Shown here in pieces: positions 51,411 through 61,915 of a DNA stretch of 64,000 nucleotides. The stretch spans positions 1-64,000 of the forward strand of contig NZ_BDBF01000010.1 in assembly GCF_001612845.1 (NCBI RefSeq). The letters are read 5' to 3'. Below the pieces are notes generated by a model. The model did not search any database, was not told the DNA's origin, and saw nothing but the letters and a program-made list of their open reading frames with translations. The stretch is from Nocardia elegans NBRC 108235. GTDB taxonomy: Bacteria; Actinomycetota; Actinomycetes; Mycobacteriales; Mycobacteriaceae. Numbering within the stretch: the first letter of the stretch is position 1; every line of letters begins with the position of its first letter. A program made the position numbers and the translations under genes.

Positions 51411-53003
51411 TCACTCCTGGTTCTCGACCGGGCCGGACGTGGATTCTGCATGCCGGGGCTCCAGGGGTGGCCCCGCGACCGGGCAGTTGACCTTGCATTG
51501 CGGCGTGGCCTCGGGACCAGCGCTCTCGAGCGCGTCGTCGCGGACGGTGACCACGGTCAGTGCCGCGGCCGCGGCCATCACGATCGCGCAGATGAGCATG
51601 GCCTCGTGGAACCCGCGCTCGAAGGCGGCGGGATCGGTGTAGGCAGCACCGGTGAGTCCGGTGAGCGGCGGGACAGCCGCTACCGCAAGCAATCCGGCCG
51701 CTCGGGCGACGGCATTGTTGACGCCGCTGGCCACCCCCGCGTGCCGTTCGTCGGCCGTCGCCAGCACGGTCGCGGTCAGCGGTGCGACGGCCAGGGTGAG
51801 TCCGAGGCCGAACACCAGGGCGGCGGGCAGCACATCGGCGACGTAGGAGGCGTCGGTGCCGATCCGCATCATCAGCAACATCCCGGCGGCGGCCAGCAGC
51901 ACACCCGCGGTGATCGGGATGCGCGGTCCGATCCGCTGAGCCAGATCGCCCGAGCGGGCGGAGAACAACAGCATCAGCACGGTGGCGGGCAGCATCGCGG
52001 TCCCGGCCGCCATCGGACTGAAACCGGCCACCACCTGCAGGGTGAGCACCAGCAGGAAGAACACCACACCCATCGCGCCGTACATCACGAAGGTGACCGC
52101 GTTGATCGCGCTGAACTGCCGCGAGGCGAAGATCTCGACCGGCAGCATCGGCGGCGGCCCGTGGTGTCCGGGCGCGTCGTGCCCCGCCGAGCGCCGCCGC
52201 TCGACGACGACGAAGGCCACCCCGGCGAGCACGCCGATCACCGCCGTCGCCAGCACGGCCGCCCGGCTGCTCCCGTGTTCGGGTGCCATGGTCAGTGCGT
52301 AGGTGATGCCTGCCAGGCACAGTGCCGCGAGGAAGGCTCCCAGCACGTCGAAGCCCTCACGTGCCGGGCCGCCGGATTCGGGAGCCGGGCGGGTGGTCGC
52401 CGAGCCGTCGGACGCGCCGGAACCGTAGGTCTCCGGCACATGCCGCACCGCGACCAGCACCACCACCGCGGCCAGCGGAATGTTCAGCAGGAACACCCAG
52501 CGCCATCCGGCCGCGCCGACCAGCCATCCGCCCAGGAACGGACCGATCGCGCCGGCGACCCCGCCGAGCCCGGACCACGCGCCCACCGCGCGGGCGCGAT
52601 CCGATTTCGCGAACGAGGCCTGGATGATCGCCAGTGAGCCGGGCGTGAGCAGCGCGCCACCCACGCCCTGCAGTGCGCGGGCGGCGATGAGCATCGGAAT
52701 ACCCTGTGCCGCACCGCAGATCGCCGAGGCCAGCGCGAACCACACCACGCCGACGACGAAGATCCGCCGCCGTCCGAATCGGTCACCCAGTGAGCCGCCG
52801 AGCAGAATCAGCCCGGCCAGCGTGAGCGTGTAGGCGTTGACCGTCCACTGCAGCCCCGCCATCGAGGCGCCGAATTCCTCGCCGATGCGGGGGAGGGCCA
52901 CATTGACCACGGTCGCGTCCAGCATCGCCATTCCCGAGCCCAGCACCGTGGCCAGCAGAACCCAGCGACCCGAACCCGACGACAACCGGATGGTGGCGAC
53001 CAT
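51411..53003 (-). CDS. MFS transporter, DHA2 (EmrB/QacA) family
   Basis: A 530-residue drug exporter with about 14 hydrophobic helices. The DHA2 mark LDATVVNVALPRIGEEF lies in helix 1, GGSLGDRFGRRRIF is the motif A loop, and GPFLGGWLVGAAGWRWVFLLN the motif C region. A charged cytoplasmic loop of about 40 residues occurs in the middle. The last 40 residues are hydrophilic. It may export lipophilic toxic compounds. Confidence 0.87.
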   Translation of the reverse strand: MVATIRLSSGSGRWVLLATVLGSGMAMLDATVVNVALPRIGEEFGASMAGLQWTVNAYTLTLAGLILLGGSLGDRFGRRRIFVVGVVWFALASAICGAAQGIPMLIAARALQGVGGALLTPGSLAIIQASFAKSDRARAVGAWSGLGGVAGAIGPFLGGWLVGAAGWRWVFLLNIPLAAVVVLVAVRHVPETYGSGASDGSATTRPAPESGGPAREGFDVLGAFLAALCLAGITYALTMAPEHGSSRAAVLATAVIGVLAGVAFVVVERRRSAGHDAPGHHGPPPMLPVEIFASRQFSAINAVTFVMYGAMGVVFFLLVLTLQVVAGFSPMAAGTAMLPATVLMLLFSARSGDLAQRIGPRIPITAGVLLAAAGMLLMMRIGTDASYVADVLPAALVFGLGLTLAVAPLTATVLATADERHAGVASGVNNAVARAAGLLAVAAVPPLTGLTGAAYTDPAAFERGFHEAMLICAIVMAAAAALTVVTVRDDALESAGPEATPQCKVNCPVAGPPLEPRHAESTSGPVENQE

Positions 53004-53095
53004 GAGGACACGGTAGCGGCGGGCACCGACGGACAGCGGGCGTTCGGCGGTTATCCGGCGGCGGCGTCCGCGTCCCGGTCAGTAGGCTGTTCACC

Positions 53096-54364
53096 ATGAC
53101 TGCTGGAACTGTCGGCGAAGTGGATACCGTGCGCGAGGCGGTGCACGAGGCGGCGCGGCGGGCTCGGGTGGCGTCGCGGACGCTGGCACAGCTGACGACC
53201 GCGCAGAAGGATGCGGCCCTGCACGCCGCGGCGGATGCGCTGCTCGCGGCGAAGGATGCCGTCCTGGCCGCCAATGCCGAAGACATCGCGACCGCGGAGG
53301 CGGGCGGCACCGCGGCCTCGCTGCTGGATCGCCTGCGGCTGACCGAGCCGCGCATCGACGGCATCGCCTCCGGGTTGCGTCAGGTCGCCGGCCTGCCGGA
53401 TCCGGTCGGCGAGGTGCTGCGCGGTTCGACGCTGGCCAACGGCCTGGAGATCCGGCAGGTGCGCGTGCCGCTTGGCGTGGTCGGCATGGTCTACGAGGCC
53501 CGCCCGAACGTCACCGTCGACGCCTTCGGCTTGGCGTTGAAATCCGGTAACGCGGCCCTGCTGCGCGGCTCGTCCTCGGCGGCCCGATCGAATGCCGCCC
53601 TGGTCGAGGTCATGCGCGAAGCCCTTGTCGCCCAGGGGCTTCCGGCCGACGCGGTCCAACTGCTGCCGAGTGAGGATCGCTCGAGCGTCACTCATTTGAT
53701 TCAGGCCCGCGGCCTGGTGGACGTGGTCATCCCGCGCGGTGGCGCCGGGCTTATCAACGCGGTGGTGCGCGACGCGCGGGTCCCCACCATCGAAACCGGC
53801 ACCGGCAACTGCCACGTCTACGTGCACGCCGCCGCCGATCTCGAGATGGCGGAATCGATTCTGCTGAACTCCAAGACCCGCCGGCCCAGCGTCTGCAATA
53901 CCGCCGAGACGGTGCTCATCGATCGCGCGATCGCCGAGACCGCGGTCCCGCGCCTGATCAACGCGCTGGAACGGGCTCAGGTCACCATCCACGGCGATCT
54001 GCCCGGCCTGGTTCCCGCGACGGAGGAAGATTGGGCCGACGAATATCTGTCGCTGGATATCGCGCTCAAGGTCGTCGACGGTCTCGACGCCGCGGTCGAC
54101 CACATCAACGAGTGGGGCACCGGCCACACCGAGGCCATCGTGACCGCCGATCTGAAGGCGGCCCGCGAGTTCACCGCTCGGGTGGACGCGGCCGCGGTGA
54201 TGGTCAACGCCTCCACCGCCTTCACCGACGGCGAGCAGTTCGGATTCGGCGCGGAGATCGGCATCTCCACTCAGAAGCTGCACGCCCGCGGTCCGATGGC
54301 GCTGCCGGAGCTGACCTCCACCAAGTGGATCGTGTGGGGCGACGGCCAGATTCGGCCGAGCTGA
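53096..54364 (+). CDS. proA: Glutamate-5-semialdehyde dehydrogenase
   Basis: A 422-residue NADPH enzyme of proline synthesis that reduces gamma-glutamyl phosphate to the semialdehyde. Visible marks are [20 protein letters not shown], the [12 protein letters not shown] block and the catalytic Cys in [19 protein letters not shown] at 53083-53088 lies just upstream of the ATG, so the mRNA may have a very short leader. No proB is in the window. It starts the region conserved with Mycobacterium Rv2427c to Rv2414c. Confidence 0.95.
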   Translation: MTAGTVGEVDTVREAVHEAARRARVASRTLAQLTTAQKDAALHAAADALLAAKDAVLAANAEDIATAEAGGTAASLLDRLRLTEPRIDGIASGLRQVAGLPDPVGEVLRGSTLANGLEIRQVRVPLGVVGMVYEARPNVTVDAFGLALKSGNAALLRGSSSAARSNAALVEVMREALVAQGLPADAVQLLPSEDRSSVTHLIQARGLVDVVIPRGGAGLINAVVRDARVPTIETGTGNCHVYVHAAADLEMAESILLNSKTRRPSVCNTAETVLIDRAIAETAVPRLINALERAQVTIHGDLPGLVPATEEDWADEYLSLDIALKVVDGLDAAVDHINEWGTGHTEAIVTADLKAAREFTARVDAAAVMVNASTAFTDGEQFGFGAEIGISTQKLHARGPMALPELTSTKWIVWGDGQIRPS

Positions 54365-54522
54365 ACCCGTCCCCGGCCGTGACCGTCGGTGCCGGTCGGG
54401 CCTGTGGTCTCGCCGGCACCGCAGTATCGAACCCGGCCCGCGGGTGTGTACCGTCGTGAGCAGCTGGACTTTACGGTGCATACCTGCAGTGGGCTGCGCT
54501 GTTCCCGAAGGAGGGCCCAACT

Positions 54523-55416
54523 GTGCAGACGACCGTGCACGAGCCGATTTTCGCCTCGGTCGACGATGTGATCGACCGCCTGGCCACCACCGGCTACCTG
54601 GCCGACAAGGCCACCGCCACCTCGGTGTTCCTGGCCGACCGGCTCGCCAAGCCGCTCCTGATCGAGGGACCCGCCGGCGTCGGGAAGACCGAACTGTCGC
54701 GCGCGGTGGCCCAGGTCGCCGACGCCGAACTGGTCCGCCTGCAGTGCTACGAGGGGATCGACGAGGCGCGGGCACTCTACGAGTGGAACCACGCCAAGCA
54801 GATTCTGCGCATCCAGTCCGCGACCTCCGGTGGGTCGGATTCGGGTAACGCCTGGGCCGACACCAAAGCCGATGTGTTCAGCGAGGAATTCCTGCTGCAG
54901 CGCCCGCTGCTGACCGCTATCCGGCGCACCGACCCCACCGTGCTGCTGATCGACGAGGCGGACAAGGCCGATGTCGAGATCGAGGGCCTGATGCTGGAGG
55001 TGCTGAGCGACTTCGCCGTCACCGTCCCGGAACTCGGCACGATCACCGCGACCCGCCGCCCGTTCGTGGTGCTCACCTCCAACGCGACCCGCGAACTGTC
55101 CGAGGCGCTGAAGCGCCGCTGCCTCTACCTGCACATCGACTTCCCGGACGAGGAACTCGAGCGCCGCATCCTCGCGAGCCGCGTGCCGGAGCTGAAACCG
55201 GCGGTGGCCGCACAGCTGGTCCGGGTTGTGCACGTACTGCGCGGGATGCAGTTGAAGAAGTTGCCGTCGGTCGCCGAATCCATCGACTGGGCCCGCACGC
55301 TGCTCGCGCTGGGACTGAAGGATCTCGACGACAAGACCGTGCGCGCGACGCTCGGCGTGGTGCTCAAACACCAGAGCGACCATCAGCGCGCCCTGGCCGA
55401 GCTGAAATTGGCCTGA
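54523..55416 (+). CDS. MoxR-family AAA+ ATPase
   Basis: A 297-residue AAA+ ATPase with Walker A GPAGVGKT (49-56), Walker B LLIDEADKAD and arginine finger-type RRCLYLHIDFPD. MoxR proteins act as chaperones that mature metal or cofactor enzymes, together with VWA-domain partners. Here the VWA-domain gene follows 3 bp later, an operon conserved as Rv2426c-Rv2425c. GTG at 54523 has AAGGAGG upstream. The enzyme they serve is unknown. Confidence 0.87.
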   Translation: MQTTVHEPIFASVDDVIDRLATTGYLADKATATSVFLADRLAKPLLIEGPAGVGKTELSRAVAQVADAELVRLQCYEGIDEARALYEWNHAKQILRIQSATSGGSDSGNAWADTKADVFSEEFLLQRPLLTAIRRTDPTVLLIDEADKADVEIEGLMLEVLSDFAVTVPELGTITATRRPFVVLTSNATRELSEALKRRCLYLHIDFPDEELERRILASRVPELKPAVAAQLVRVVHVLRGMQLKKLPSVAESIDWARTLLALGLKDLDDKTVRATLGVVLKHQSDHQRALAELKLA

Positions 55417-55419
55417 GCC

Positions 55420-56910
55420 GTGTCCGGTAAGCGCACCACCCCCCGCGCGCTGGTGTCCGCGGCGCTGCGGGGTGGGTCCGCGTCCGCGACGCAGGGTGCC
55501 CCGCAACCCGGCGAGACCGCGCCGCACGGATTGTCCGGGCATGTGGTCGGCTTCGTGGAAGCCTTGCGCGCCAGGGGAATTCCGGTCGGCCCGTCGGAAA
55601 CGGTAGACGCCGGCCGAGTGCTCACCGTGGTCGATCTGATGGATCGCGAGATGCTGCGCGAGGGCCTGGCCTGTGCGCTGCTGCGCCGGCCCACCCAGCG
55701 CGCCACCTTCGACGGCTTGTTCGAGCTGTGGTTCCCCGCCGCACTGGGGGAGCGCGCGGGCGCCGAGGACATCGAGCTCCCGCGGCGCGACGACGGTGAA
55801 ATCGACCTGTTCGAATTGCGGCGCATGCTGGCCGAGATGCTGGCCGCCGAGCCGACCGGGGACCAGACCCGGCAGCTGCAGAACCTGGCCGCGCAGATGG
55901 TCGAGCAGATGGGGCAGTACCAGTCGGCGAACGGGCCGTCGTTCTCGGCGTATCAAACGCTGAAGGATGTGCAGCCCGAGGTGCTGATCAGCAAGATCCT
56001 CGCGGGATTGGCCGCCGGGCAGAACAATTCGGAGTTCGACACCGAGGTCGCCCGCCGCGCCGCCCGGGAACGGGTCAAGGCGTTTCGCGGCACGGTCGAG
56101 GCGGAGACCCGGCGGCGCGTAGCCGAGCGGCTGGGCCGCGAGCGGGTGGCGACCTACGGTGTTCAGCGCCAAGCCGAGGATGCCGACTTCCTGCGGATCT
56201 CGGAGAACGAACTGGCCGAACTGCGGCGCGGTTCGCAGCGGCTGGCCCGGGTGCTGGCCTCCCGGCTCGCCGCCCGCCGCAGGCGGTCCCGGCGCGGCGA
56301 GATCGACCTGCGCAAGACGCTGCGCAAATCCATGTCCACCGGTGGGGTGCCGATCACGCTGCAGACCCGTAAGCCCCGGCCCGGTCGCCCGGATCTGGTG
56401 CTGCTGTGCGATATCTCGGGATCGGTCGCAGGATTCTCCAGTTTCACCATGCTGCTGGTGGATTCGCTGCGTGAGCAGTTCTCGCGGGTGCGGATCTTCG
56501 CCTTCGTCGACCAGGTGGACGAGGTGACCCACATCTTCGATCAGGTCACACCGCTGGATCAGGTGACCCGGCGCATCTTCACCGAGACGAAGGTGGTCGG
56601 ATTCGAGGGGCATTCGGATTACGGTGCGGCACTGCGCGGTTTCGCCGCGGACTGGCCGGATGTGGTGACCAGCCGTACCTCCCTGCTGATCCTCGGCGAC
56701 GCCCGCACCAACTATCGCGATCCGGCGCTGAATACGCTGCGGGAACTCGTCCAGGTGGCCAAGCACGCGCACTGGCTGAATCCGGAGGCCGAAAAGATGT
56801 GGGGCACCGGCGATTCGGCGGCCAACCGCTACGCCGAGGTCGTCGAGATGCACGAATGCCGGTCGGCACGCCAGCTGACCGGTGTGGTGAGCAGGCTGCT
56901 TCCGGTCTAG
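55420..56910 (+). CDS. VWA-domain (CoxE-like) protein, MoxR partner
   Basis: A 496-residue protein. The C-terminal VWA/CoxE-like domain has the metal-ion-dependent adhesion motif DISGSVAG near residue 330 and a later GHSDYGAAL with the second metal site. The N-terminal half is helical, with long Arg-rich stretches (RLAARRRRSRRGEIDLRKTL), and may bind nucleic acid or partner. It starts with GTG 3 bp after the MoxR gene and probably acts with it. The mycobacterial counterpart is Rv2425c. Confidence 0.85.
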   Translation: MSGKRTTPRALVSAALRGGSASATQGAPQPGETAPHGLSGHVVGFVEALRARGIPVGPSETVDAGRVLTVVDLMDREMLREGLACALLRRPTQRATFDGLFELWFPAALGERAGAEDIELPRRDDGEIDLFELRRMLAEMLAAEPTGDQTRQLQNLAAQMVEQMGQYQSANGPSFSAYQTLKDVQPEVLISKILAGLAAGQNNSEFDTEVARRAARERVKAFRGTVEAETRRRVAERLGRERVATYGVQRQAEDADFLRISENELAELRRGSQRLARVLASRLAARRRRSRRGEIDLRKTLRKSMSTGGVPITLQTRKPRPGRPDLVLLCDISGSVAGFSSFTMLLVDSLREQFSRVRIFAFVDQVDEVTHIFDQVTPLDQVTRRIFTETKVVGFEGHSDYGAALRGFAADWPDVVTSRTSLLILGDARTNYRDPALNTLRELVQVAKHAHWLNPEAEKMWGTGDSAANRYAEVVEMHECRSARQLTGVVSRLLPV

Positions 56911-56996
56911 GCCGCGAGGAGGGATAGCGCACCGTTTGCCCGGGACCATCAGCGGCTGTTAAGCGCTTTCCAAGGCGGGCCGTCGATCATTCGCGC

Positions 56997-57788
56997 GTGC
57001 CGTGCCCATCGGGGGAGTTCGCCGACGAAATCCCCGTCGACCAGCCGAGCGCCCCTGCGGCGCAACGACATCCCCACGACCGGGATGCCGAGCCCCCCGA
57101 GTTACCCGATGGCGGGCCCCCCGATCCTGAGCGATCCGGCTCCGAACCGGCTGCGTCCGAATGCCCGGCATCCGCATCGGACGAGCCGGCGCCGGGAGAT
57201 CTCCGGCTGCGGGCACGGGAACTGACCGAGACCGCGACCGCCCTGCTCGGCACCAGCCCTGCCGTGGCCGAACGAATGTTGTTGCAGGCTCTGCACTGTG
57301 GCACGGGCGTTCTCTCCGGTGAACAACGCGCGCGGCTGTGCTCGCTGGTGGTGACCGCGGTCGCCAACCAGCCGGGCCGTGAGCACGACCTGGCGGACGC
57401 GGCGGCCGCCGCGGCCGCGAGCTGGACCGGTATCTCCGCTGCCGACGCTGCCCATCACACGCTGCTCGCCGCCCGCGTCCACTACCGCCGCGGTCACCAC
57501 CGCCGCGCGGCCACCCTGTACGCCGAGGCCCTCGGCTGCGATGCGCTGCCCTATCCGCCGGAAGAAATCGCGGTGCTGTACGAGCAGCTCGGACGCTGCT
57601 TGGGACGGTGCCACCGCCACCGTGCCGCGGCGCGGGCCTACACAGCGGGTGCGGCCGCCGTCGCCGGCCGGCCCCAGTGGGACGAACTGCACCGCGACCT
57701 GATCGAGGCCGCGACCCGGTCCCGGCGCGCGGCGCGCAACCCGGCCGCGATGGTGCGGGCGTATCTGTCGGCGCGGCGGGCGCGGTGA
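56997..57788 (+). CDS. Hypothetical helical (TPR-like) protein
   Basis: A 263-residue protein not recognised. Residues 1 to about 75 are disordered and rich in Pro, Glu and Ser. From about 75 the protein is helical, with TPR-like pairs such as [21 protein letters not shown] and [21 protein letters not shown]. It starts with GTG at 56997 without a clear ribosome site. Its place between the VWA gene and nadD and its base composition support a real gene, but with moderate certainty. Confidence 0.6.
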   Translation: MPCPSGEFADEIPVDQPSAPAAQRHPHDRDAEPPELPDGGPPDPERSGSEPAASECPASASDEPAPGDLRLRARELTETATALLGTSPAVAERMLLQALHCGTGVLSGEQRARLCSLVVTAVANQPGREHDLADAAAAAAASWTGISAADAAHHTLLAARVHYRRGHHRRAATLYAEALGCDALPYPPEEIAVLYEQLGRCLGRCHRHRAAARAYTAGAAAVAGRPQWDELHRDLIEAATRSRRAARNPAAMVRAYLSARRAR

Positions 57789-57855
57789 GCTCATCAGCAT
57801 CGGATCGCCGACGAGACCCACCCCCGCCCGGGCCCGCCCAGTAAGCTCGGCATTC

Positions 57856-58497
57856 GTGCAAAACACAGGCCGGCGCAAACTGGGCGTGATGGGCGGTACG
57901 TTCGATCCGATCCATCACGGGCATCTGGTTGCCGCCAGTGAGGTCGCCAACCGGTTCGACCTCGATGAAGTGATCTTCGTACCCACCGGGCAGCCGTGGC
58001 AGAAGTCCTCACGCCAGGTCTCCCCGGCGGAGGACCGCTATCTGATGACGGTCATCGCCACCGCATCCAATCCGCGGTTCACGGTCAGTCGCGCCGACAT
58101 CGACCGGGAGAAGGCCACCTACACCGTAGACACCCTTCGTGACCTGCAGAATCAGCATCCGGACGCCGATCTGTACTTCATCACGGGTGCGGACGCGCTG
58201 GCCAGCATCCTGACATGGCAGGATTGGGCGGAACTGTTCGAGCTGGCGAAGTTCGTCGGGGTGAGCCGTCCGGGGTACGAATTGAATGTCGACCACCTCG
58301 AGGAACATCTGCGGAATCAGCCGGCCGATGCGGTCACCGTCATCGAGATCCCGGCCCTGGCGATCTCGTCGAGCGAATGCCGTCGCCGCGCCGCCGAGGG
58401 GCGTCCGGTGTGGTACCTCGTTCCCGACGGCGTCGTGCAGTACATATCGAAACGGCACCTGTACGTGCCGGGAGGGAACGGGAAGGTGAGCCAATGA
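57856..58497 (+). CDS. nadD: Nicotinate-nucleotide adenylyltransferase
   Basis: A 213-residue enzyme that makes deamido-NAD from nicotinate mononucleotide and ATP. The nucleotidyltransferase motif [10 protein letters not shown] lies at 14-23, and the ISSSECRRR motif near the end completes the active site. The start is GTG at 57856, with TAAGCT at about 57842 as a possible -10, so the leader is short. Its stop overlaps the rsfS start (ATGA). Confidence 0.95.
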   Translation: MQNTGRRKLGVMGGTFDPIHHGHLVAASEVANRFDLDEVIFVPTGQPWQKSSRQVSPAEDRYLMTVIATASNPRFTVSRADIDREKATYTVDTLRDLQNQHPDADLYFITGADALASILTWQDWAELFELAKFVGVSRPGYELNVDHLEEHLRNQPADAVTVIEIPALAISSSECRRRAAEGRPVWYLVPDGVVQYISKRHLYVPGGNGKVSQ

Positions 58498-58898
58498 CGG
58501 CATCGGCACAGGCGGTGGAGATGGCGCAGGTCGCCGCGCGGGCCGCCGACGAGAAGCTGGCGACCGACGTCGTCGTCCTCGATGTCTCCGATCAGCTGGT
58601 GATCACCGACTGCTTCGTCATCGCCTCCGCGCCGAACGAGCGTCAGGTCAACGCGATCGTCGACAACGTCGAGGAGAAGTTGCGTCTCGCCGGGCACAAG
58701 CCGGTCCGCCGCGAGGGCACTCGTGAAGGTCGCTGGGTGCTGCTGGACTACGTCGACGTCGTGGTGCACATCCAGCACAGCGACGAGCGCAATTTCTATG
58801 CGCTGGAACGGTTGTGGAAGGACTGCCCGCAGGTCGAGGTGCCGGGTCTGGCGGCTCCCGCGCAGGCTCCGGCGAGTGGTAGCGGGGACCCCGCGTGA
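58494..58898 (+). CDS. rsfS: Ribosome silencing factor RsfS
   Basis: A 134-residue protein that binds uL14 of the large subunit and blocks subunit joining when nutrients are scarce. The conserved [38 protein letters not shown] and YALERLW blocks are present. It has a short Ala/Pro tail. ATG at 58494 overlaps the nadD stop, and its own stop overlaps the gpgP start (GTGA), so the three are translationally coupled. Confidence 0.95.
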   Translation: MTASAQAVEMAQVAARAADEKLATDVVVLDVSDQLVITDCFVIASAPNERQVNAIVDNVEEKLRLAGHKPVRREGTREGRWVLLDYVDVVVHIQHSDERNFYALERLWKDCPQVEVPGLAAPAQAPASGSGDPA

Positions 58899-59671
58899 AC
58901 CGCAGGCCCGAAGGCGACACCGCGCGTGAACCCGAAGAGGCCGGCGAGCGCGGCATCGAATCCGGTGGGAGCGACGCGGCCGAAGGCGTTGCGGCGGCGG
59001 CCGGCTCGCGGGCGACGAAGTATCCGGGGGTGCGCCGGCTGATCCTGCTGCGACACGGACAGACGGAATGGAACGCCGCCGACCGGATGCAGGGCCAGAT
59101 CGACACCGAGCTCAGCGAGTTGGGCCGGCGCCAGGCGAAAGACGCTGCGCGCGAGCTCGTTTCCCAGGACGCCGTCGCGATCGTCTCCTCGGATCTGCGC
59201 CGCGCCTACGACACCGCACTCGCCCTGGCCGAACACAGCGGACTCGAGGTCGTGCGGGATGCGCGGCTGCGGGAGACCAGCCTCGGCGACTGGGAAGGTC
59301 TCGACCATCTCGAGGTGGATGCGCGGTATCCGGGTGCGCGCAAGGCGTGGCGGCTGGATCCCACCGTGACCCCGCCGGGCGGGGAGAGCAAACTCGAGGT
59401 CGGCGCGCGGGCGCTGCCGGTGGTTCGCGAGCTGTTCGCCGAGCGTGCGGACTGGCCCGGCCGTACCATCATCCTGGTCGCGCACGGCGGGCTGATCGCG
59501 GCCCTGACCGCCGCGCTGCTGGAGCTGCCCGAGCACAAATGGCCGATCCTGGGCGGATTGGCCAATACCAGCTGGGTGCAGCTGAGCAGCCACGGTCCGG
59601 GCATCGAGCAGCCGGGTTGGCGGCTGGATGTGTGGAATGCGGCGGCGAAGGTAGCTCCTGATGTCCTCTGA
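58895..59671 (+). CDS. gpgP: Glucosyl-3-phosphoglycerate phosphatase
   Basis: A 258-residue histidine phosphatase that removes the phosphate from glucosyl-3-phosphoglycerate in the methylglucose lipopolysaccharide pathway. The phospho-His motif LRHGQTEWN (His54) and the second His in VAHGGL are present, with ETSLGDWEG. Compared with mycobacterial GpgP it has an extra disordered, acidic N-terminal stretch of about 45 residues. The GTG start overlaps the rsfS stop, which supports that extension. The octT gene overlaps its end by 11 bp. Confidence 0.9.
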   Translation: MNRRPEGDTAREPEEAGERGIESGGSDAAEGVAAAAGSRATKYPGVRRLILLRHGQTEWNAADRMQGQIDTELSELGRRQAKDAARELVSQDAVAIVSSDLRRAYDTALALAEHSGLEVVRDARLRETSLGDWEGLDHLEVDARYPGARKAWRLDPTVTPPGGESKLEVGARALPVVRELFAERADWPGRTIILVAHGGLIAALTAALLELPEHKWPILGGLANTSWVQLSSHGPGIEQPGWRLDVWNAAAKVAPDVL

Positions 59672-60920
59672 ACGCTCCTCCGACGACCGGGACGAACCGG
59701 TCCGGCAGGTATCCGACGAACTGTTGCGCAAGGCCTCCGAAGGGCCCGTCCGGCGGCTGCCGGACGCGCTGTTCGGCGGTCCGGTCGCGCCGGTGGAACC
59801 GGCCGGGGAATCCGATGCGGCTTCCGAATCGGACGCGGACGACGACGGCGGATCGACCGGTCCGCCGGCCGTTCTCGCGGATGTGCCCACCGAGGCAGAG
59901 GAGAATGCGGAACCGGCCGCGGACGCGCGGGAAGACAGCGTGCCCGGCGGTTCCGAGGCGACGCCGTCCACCGAGGCGGCAACTACGCACGCTGTATCCG
60001 GCGACGCGGCGGTAGCCGATGACGCCGACGCGGCGCTCGATGCGCACGGGAAGTCCGACACCGGTTCCGGCGCGGCAACTTCCGGCGAGCGGACCGTGTC
60101 GAGCGCGGCCGTCGACGCCGTATCGGGAATCGACGACGCGGTCTCCGCGGATGCGCAGCCGAGCATCGGCGACGCGGCCGGCACACCCGAGGCTCCGGCG
60201 CGCCCCGTGCTGGTCGTGATCGCGGATTCGCTGTCGTACTTCGGGCCCAAAGGCGGCCTGCCCGCTGACCATCCGCGCATCTGGCCGAATCTGGTTGCCG
60301 CGGAACTCGATTGGGACGTCGAATTGGTGGCGCGCATCGGCTGGACCTGTCGCGACGCCTATTGGGCACTCATCGGCGATCCCCGCGTGTGGGCCGCGGT
60401 GCCGCGCGCGGGAGCGGTCGTCCTGGCCACGGGCGGGATGGACACGCTGCCGTCGCCGCTACCGACGGCGCTGCGCGAATTGATCCGGTATCTGCGCCCG
60501 CCGGTGCTGCGCCGGCGGGTGCGTACCGGCTACCAGTGGCTGCAACCGCGGCTGTCGAAACTCGGTCGCCCCGTGGCGCTTCCGCCGCATGTGAGCATCG
60601 ACTACCTGGAACAGTCACGGCATGCGCTGGCCCAGTTGCGGCCGGATCTGCCGGTGGTCTCGGTACTGCCCTCGGTGCACGATTGCGAGGCCTACGGCCG
60701 GGTCCACACCGGGCGTGCGCCCGCCGTGCGTGCGCTGCTGGAGTGGTCGGCGAAATCCGGTGTGCCGCTGGTGGATCTGGGCGAAGCCGTGCGCGACGAC
60801 ATCTTCTCGGGCGAGGCGAATCCGGACGGGATCCACTGGGGCTGGGAGGGACATGCCGCGGTGGCACGGGCCATGGTGAAGGTGCTGTCGGAGGTGCGTT
60901 CGGTCGAGGCCGGTGCATGA
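59661..60920 (+). CDS. octT: Diglucosylglycerate octanoyltransferase-like SGNH protein
   Basis: A 419-residue protein. Residues about 182-419 are an SGNH/GDSL-type domain with ADSLSYFG (Ser190), DTLPSPLP, and a C-terminal [10 protein letters not shown] with the Asp-His pair, as in mycobacterial OctT (Rv2418c), which octanoylates diglucosylglycerate in methylglucose lipopolysaccharide synthesis. Residues 1-180 are a long Asp/Glu/Ala/Ser-rich disordered region not present in the mycobacterial protein (about 250 residues). ATG at 59661 overlaps the gpgP end, which supports this long form; a later start remains possible. Confidence 0.8.
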   Translation: MSSERSSDDRDEPVRQVSDELLRKASEGPVRRLPDALFGGPVAPVEPAGESDAASESDADDDGGSTGPPAVLADVPTEAEENAEPAADAREDSVPGGSEATPSTEAATTHAVSGDAAVADDADAALDAHGKSDTGSGAATSGERTVSSAAVDAVSGIDDAVSADAQPSIGDAAGTPEAPARPVLVVIADSLSYFGPKGGLPADHPRIWPNLVAAELDWDVELVARIGWTCRDAYWALIGDPRVWAAVPRAGAVVLATGGMDTLPSPLPTALRELIRYLRPPVLRRRVRTGYQWLQPRLSKLGRPVALPPHVSIDYLEQSRHALAQLRPDLPVVSVLPSVHDCEAYGRVHTGRAPAVRALLEWSAKSGVPLVDLGEAVRDDIFSGEANPDGIHWGWEGHAAVARAMVKVLSEVRSVEAGA

Positions 60921-60937
60921 ATCGGTTCGGATAGCCG

Positions 60938-61780
60938 ATGACCGTCGTGGTGGTCACGGATTCGGCGGCGAGCGTTCCCGCCGAACTGGTAGCGGAGTTG
61001 GGCATCGTGGTGGTGCCGCTGCATGTGCTGGTCGACGATCGTGCGATCGCCGAGGGCGTCGACGAATGCGAGATCGACTACGGCGCGTCCACGGTGACGA
61101 CCTCGTCCGCCTCCCCGGGTGAATTGCGCGCCGCCTATGAGCGCGCCCTGGAGCTCAGCGAGGGTGACGGTGTTGTGGCCGTGCATATTTCGCGTCAGCT
61201 CTCGGCGACCTGGGAAGCCGGGCGCCAAGCCGTGCAGGATATGGATGCCGCCGCTCGGGTGCGACTGGTGGATTCGCTGAGCGCGGGCCTGGGCACGGGG
61301 CTGCCCGTACTCGCCGCGGCCCGTCGCGCGAAGTCGGGTGCGGCGCTGGATGTCGTCTACGACACCGCGGTCGCCGCCGCCGGGCGATCTCGCACGTTCA
61401 TCGTCGTCAATCGGACCGAGCAGCTGCGTCGCGGCGGGCGGCTCAGCACCGCGGCCATGTTCTTCGGCACCGAACTGGTGACCAAGCCGATACTGCAGAT
61501 CGTCGACGGCAAACTGGAGCTGCGGGAAAAGGCGCGGACGCGATCCAAAGCCTTCGCGAAACTCGTTGCGGCAGCGGTCGATGCGGCCGGTGACGACGGG
61601 GCGGCGGTGGCGGTTCAGCATCTCGGTGCCGCCGCGGCGGCGGCCACGATCGCCGGACAGCTCGGCGAACTCATTCCCGGTATGCGGGAGCTCATGACCG
61701 CCGAATTCGGCCCGACACTCGGCGTGCACGTGGGCACCGGAGCGGTCGGCGTCCTGGTGGTCCCCGGCGGCTGCGGCTGA
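60938..61780 (+). CDS. DegV-family fatty-acid-binding protein
   Basis: A 280-residue DegV/FakB-type lipid-binding protein. It starts VVVVTDSAASVPAELV, has TTSSASPGELRAAYERAL and HISRQLSATWEAGR, and ends with HVGTGAVGVLVVPGG. Family members bind long-chain fatty acids for phosphorylation or transfer. In Mycobacterium the same gene (Rv2417c) sits between octT and eis; eis is missing here. Confidence 0.88.
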   Translation: MTVVVVTDSAASVPAELVAELGIVVVPLHVLVDDRAIAEGVDECEIDYGASTVTTSSASPGELRAAYERALELSEGDGVVAVHISRQLSATWEAGRQAVQDMDAAARVRLVDSLSAGLGTGLPVLAAARRAKSGAALDVVYDTAVAAAGRSRTFIVVNRTEQLRRGGRLSTAAMFFGTELVTKPILQIVDGKLELREKARTRSKAFAKLVAAAVDAAGDDGAAVAVQHLGAAAAAATIAGQLGELIPGMRELMTAEFGPTLGVHVGTGAVGVLVVPGGCG

Positions 61781-61825
61781 GCGCCTACCACCGCCGGCCG
61801 ACGAGTTCCGCCCCCGCACCGGGGG

Positions 61826-61834
61826 TTGTCCACA
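61826..61834 (+). other. Single DnaA-box-like sequence
   Basis: TTGTCCACA matches the actinobacterial DnaA-box consensus. It is a single copy in the 135-bp gap between degV and comEA, without an AT-rich region or a cluster of boxes, so it is not an origin. Confidence 0.25.
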
Positions 61835-61915
61835 GCTCGGACGCTGTCCCCAGACATTCCGAAACCCCAGTTCGCGCACCGAGTCACGGCCCGCCGCGCA
61901 CATACGGTCACCGTC

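Noticed and set aside
54271..56949. Very long minus-strand open frame of about 890 codons opposite the MoxR and VWA genes
   Set aside because: It is a by-product of high third-position GC in the two plus-strand genes; its translation is Arg/Gly/His-rich without any domain.
61826..61834. Replication origin from a DnaA-box-like 9-mer
   Set aside because: Only one box is present, without an AT-rich region or dnaA/dnaN nearby.
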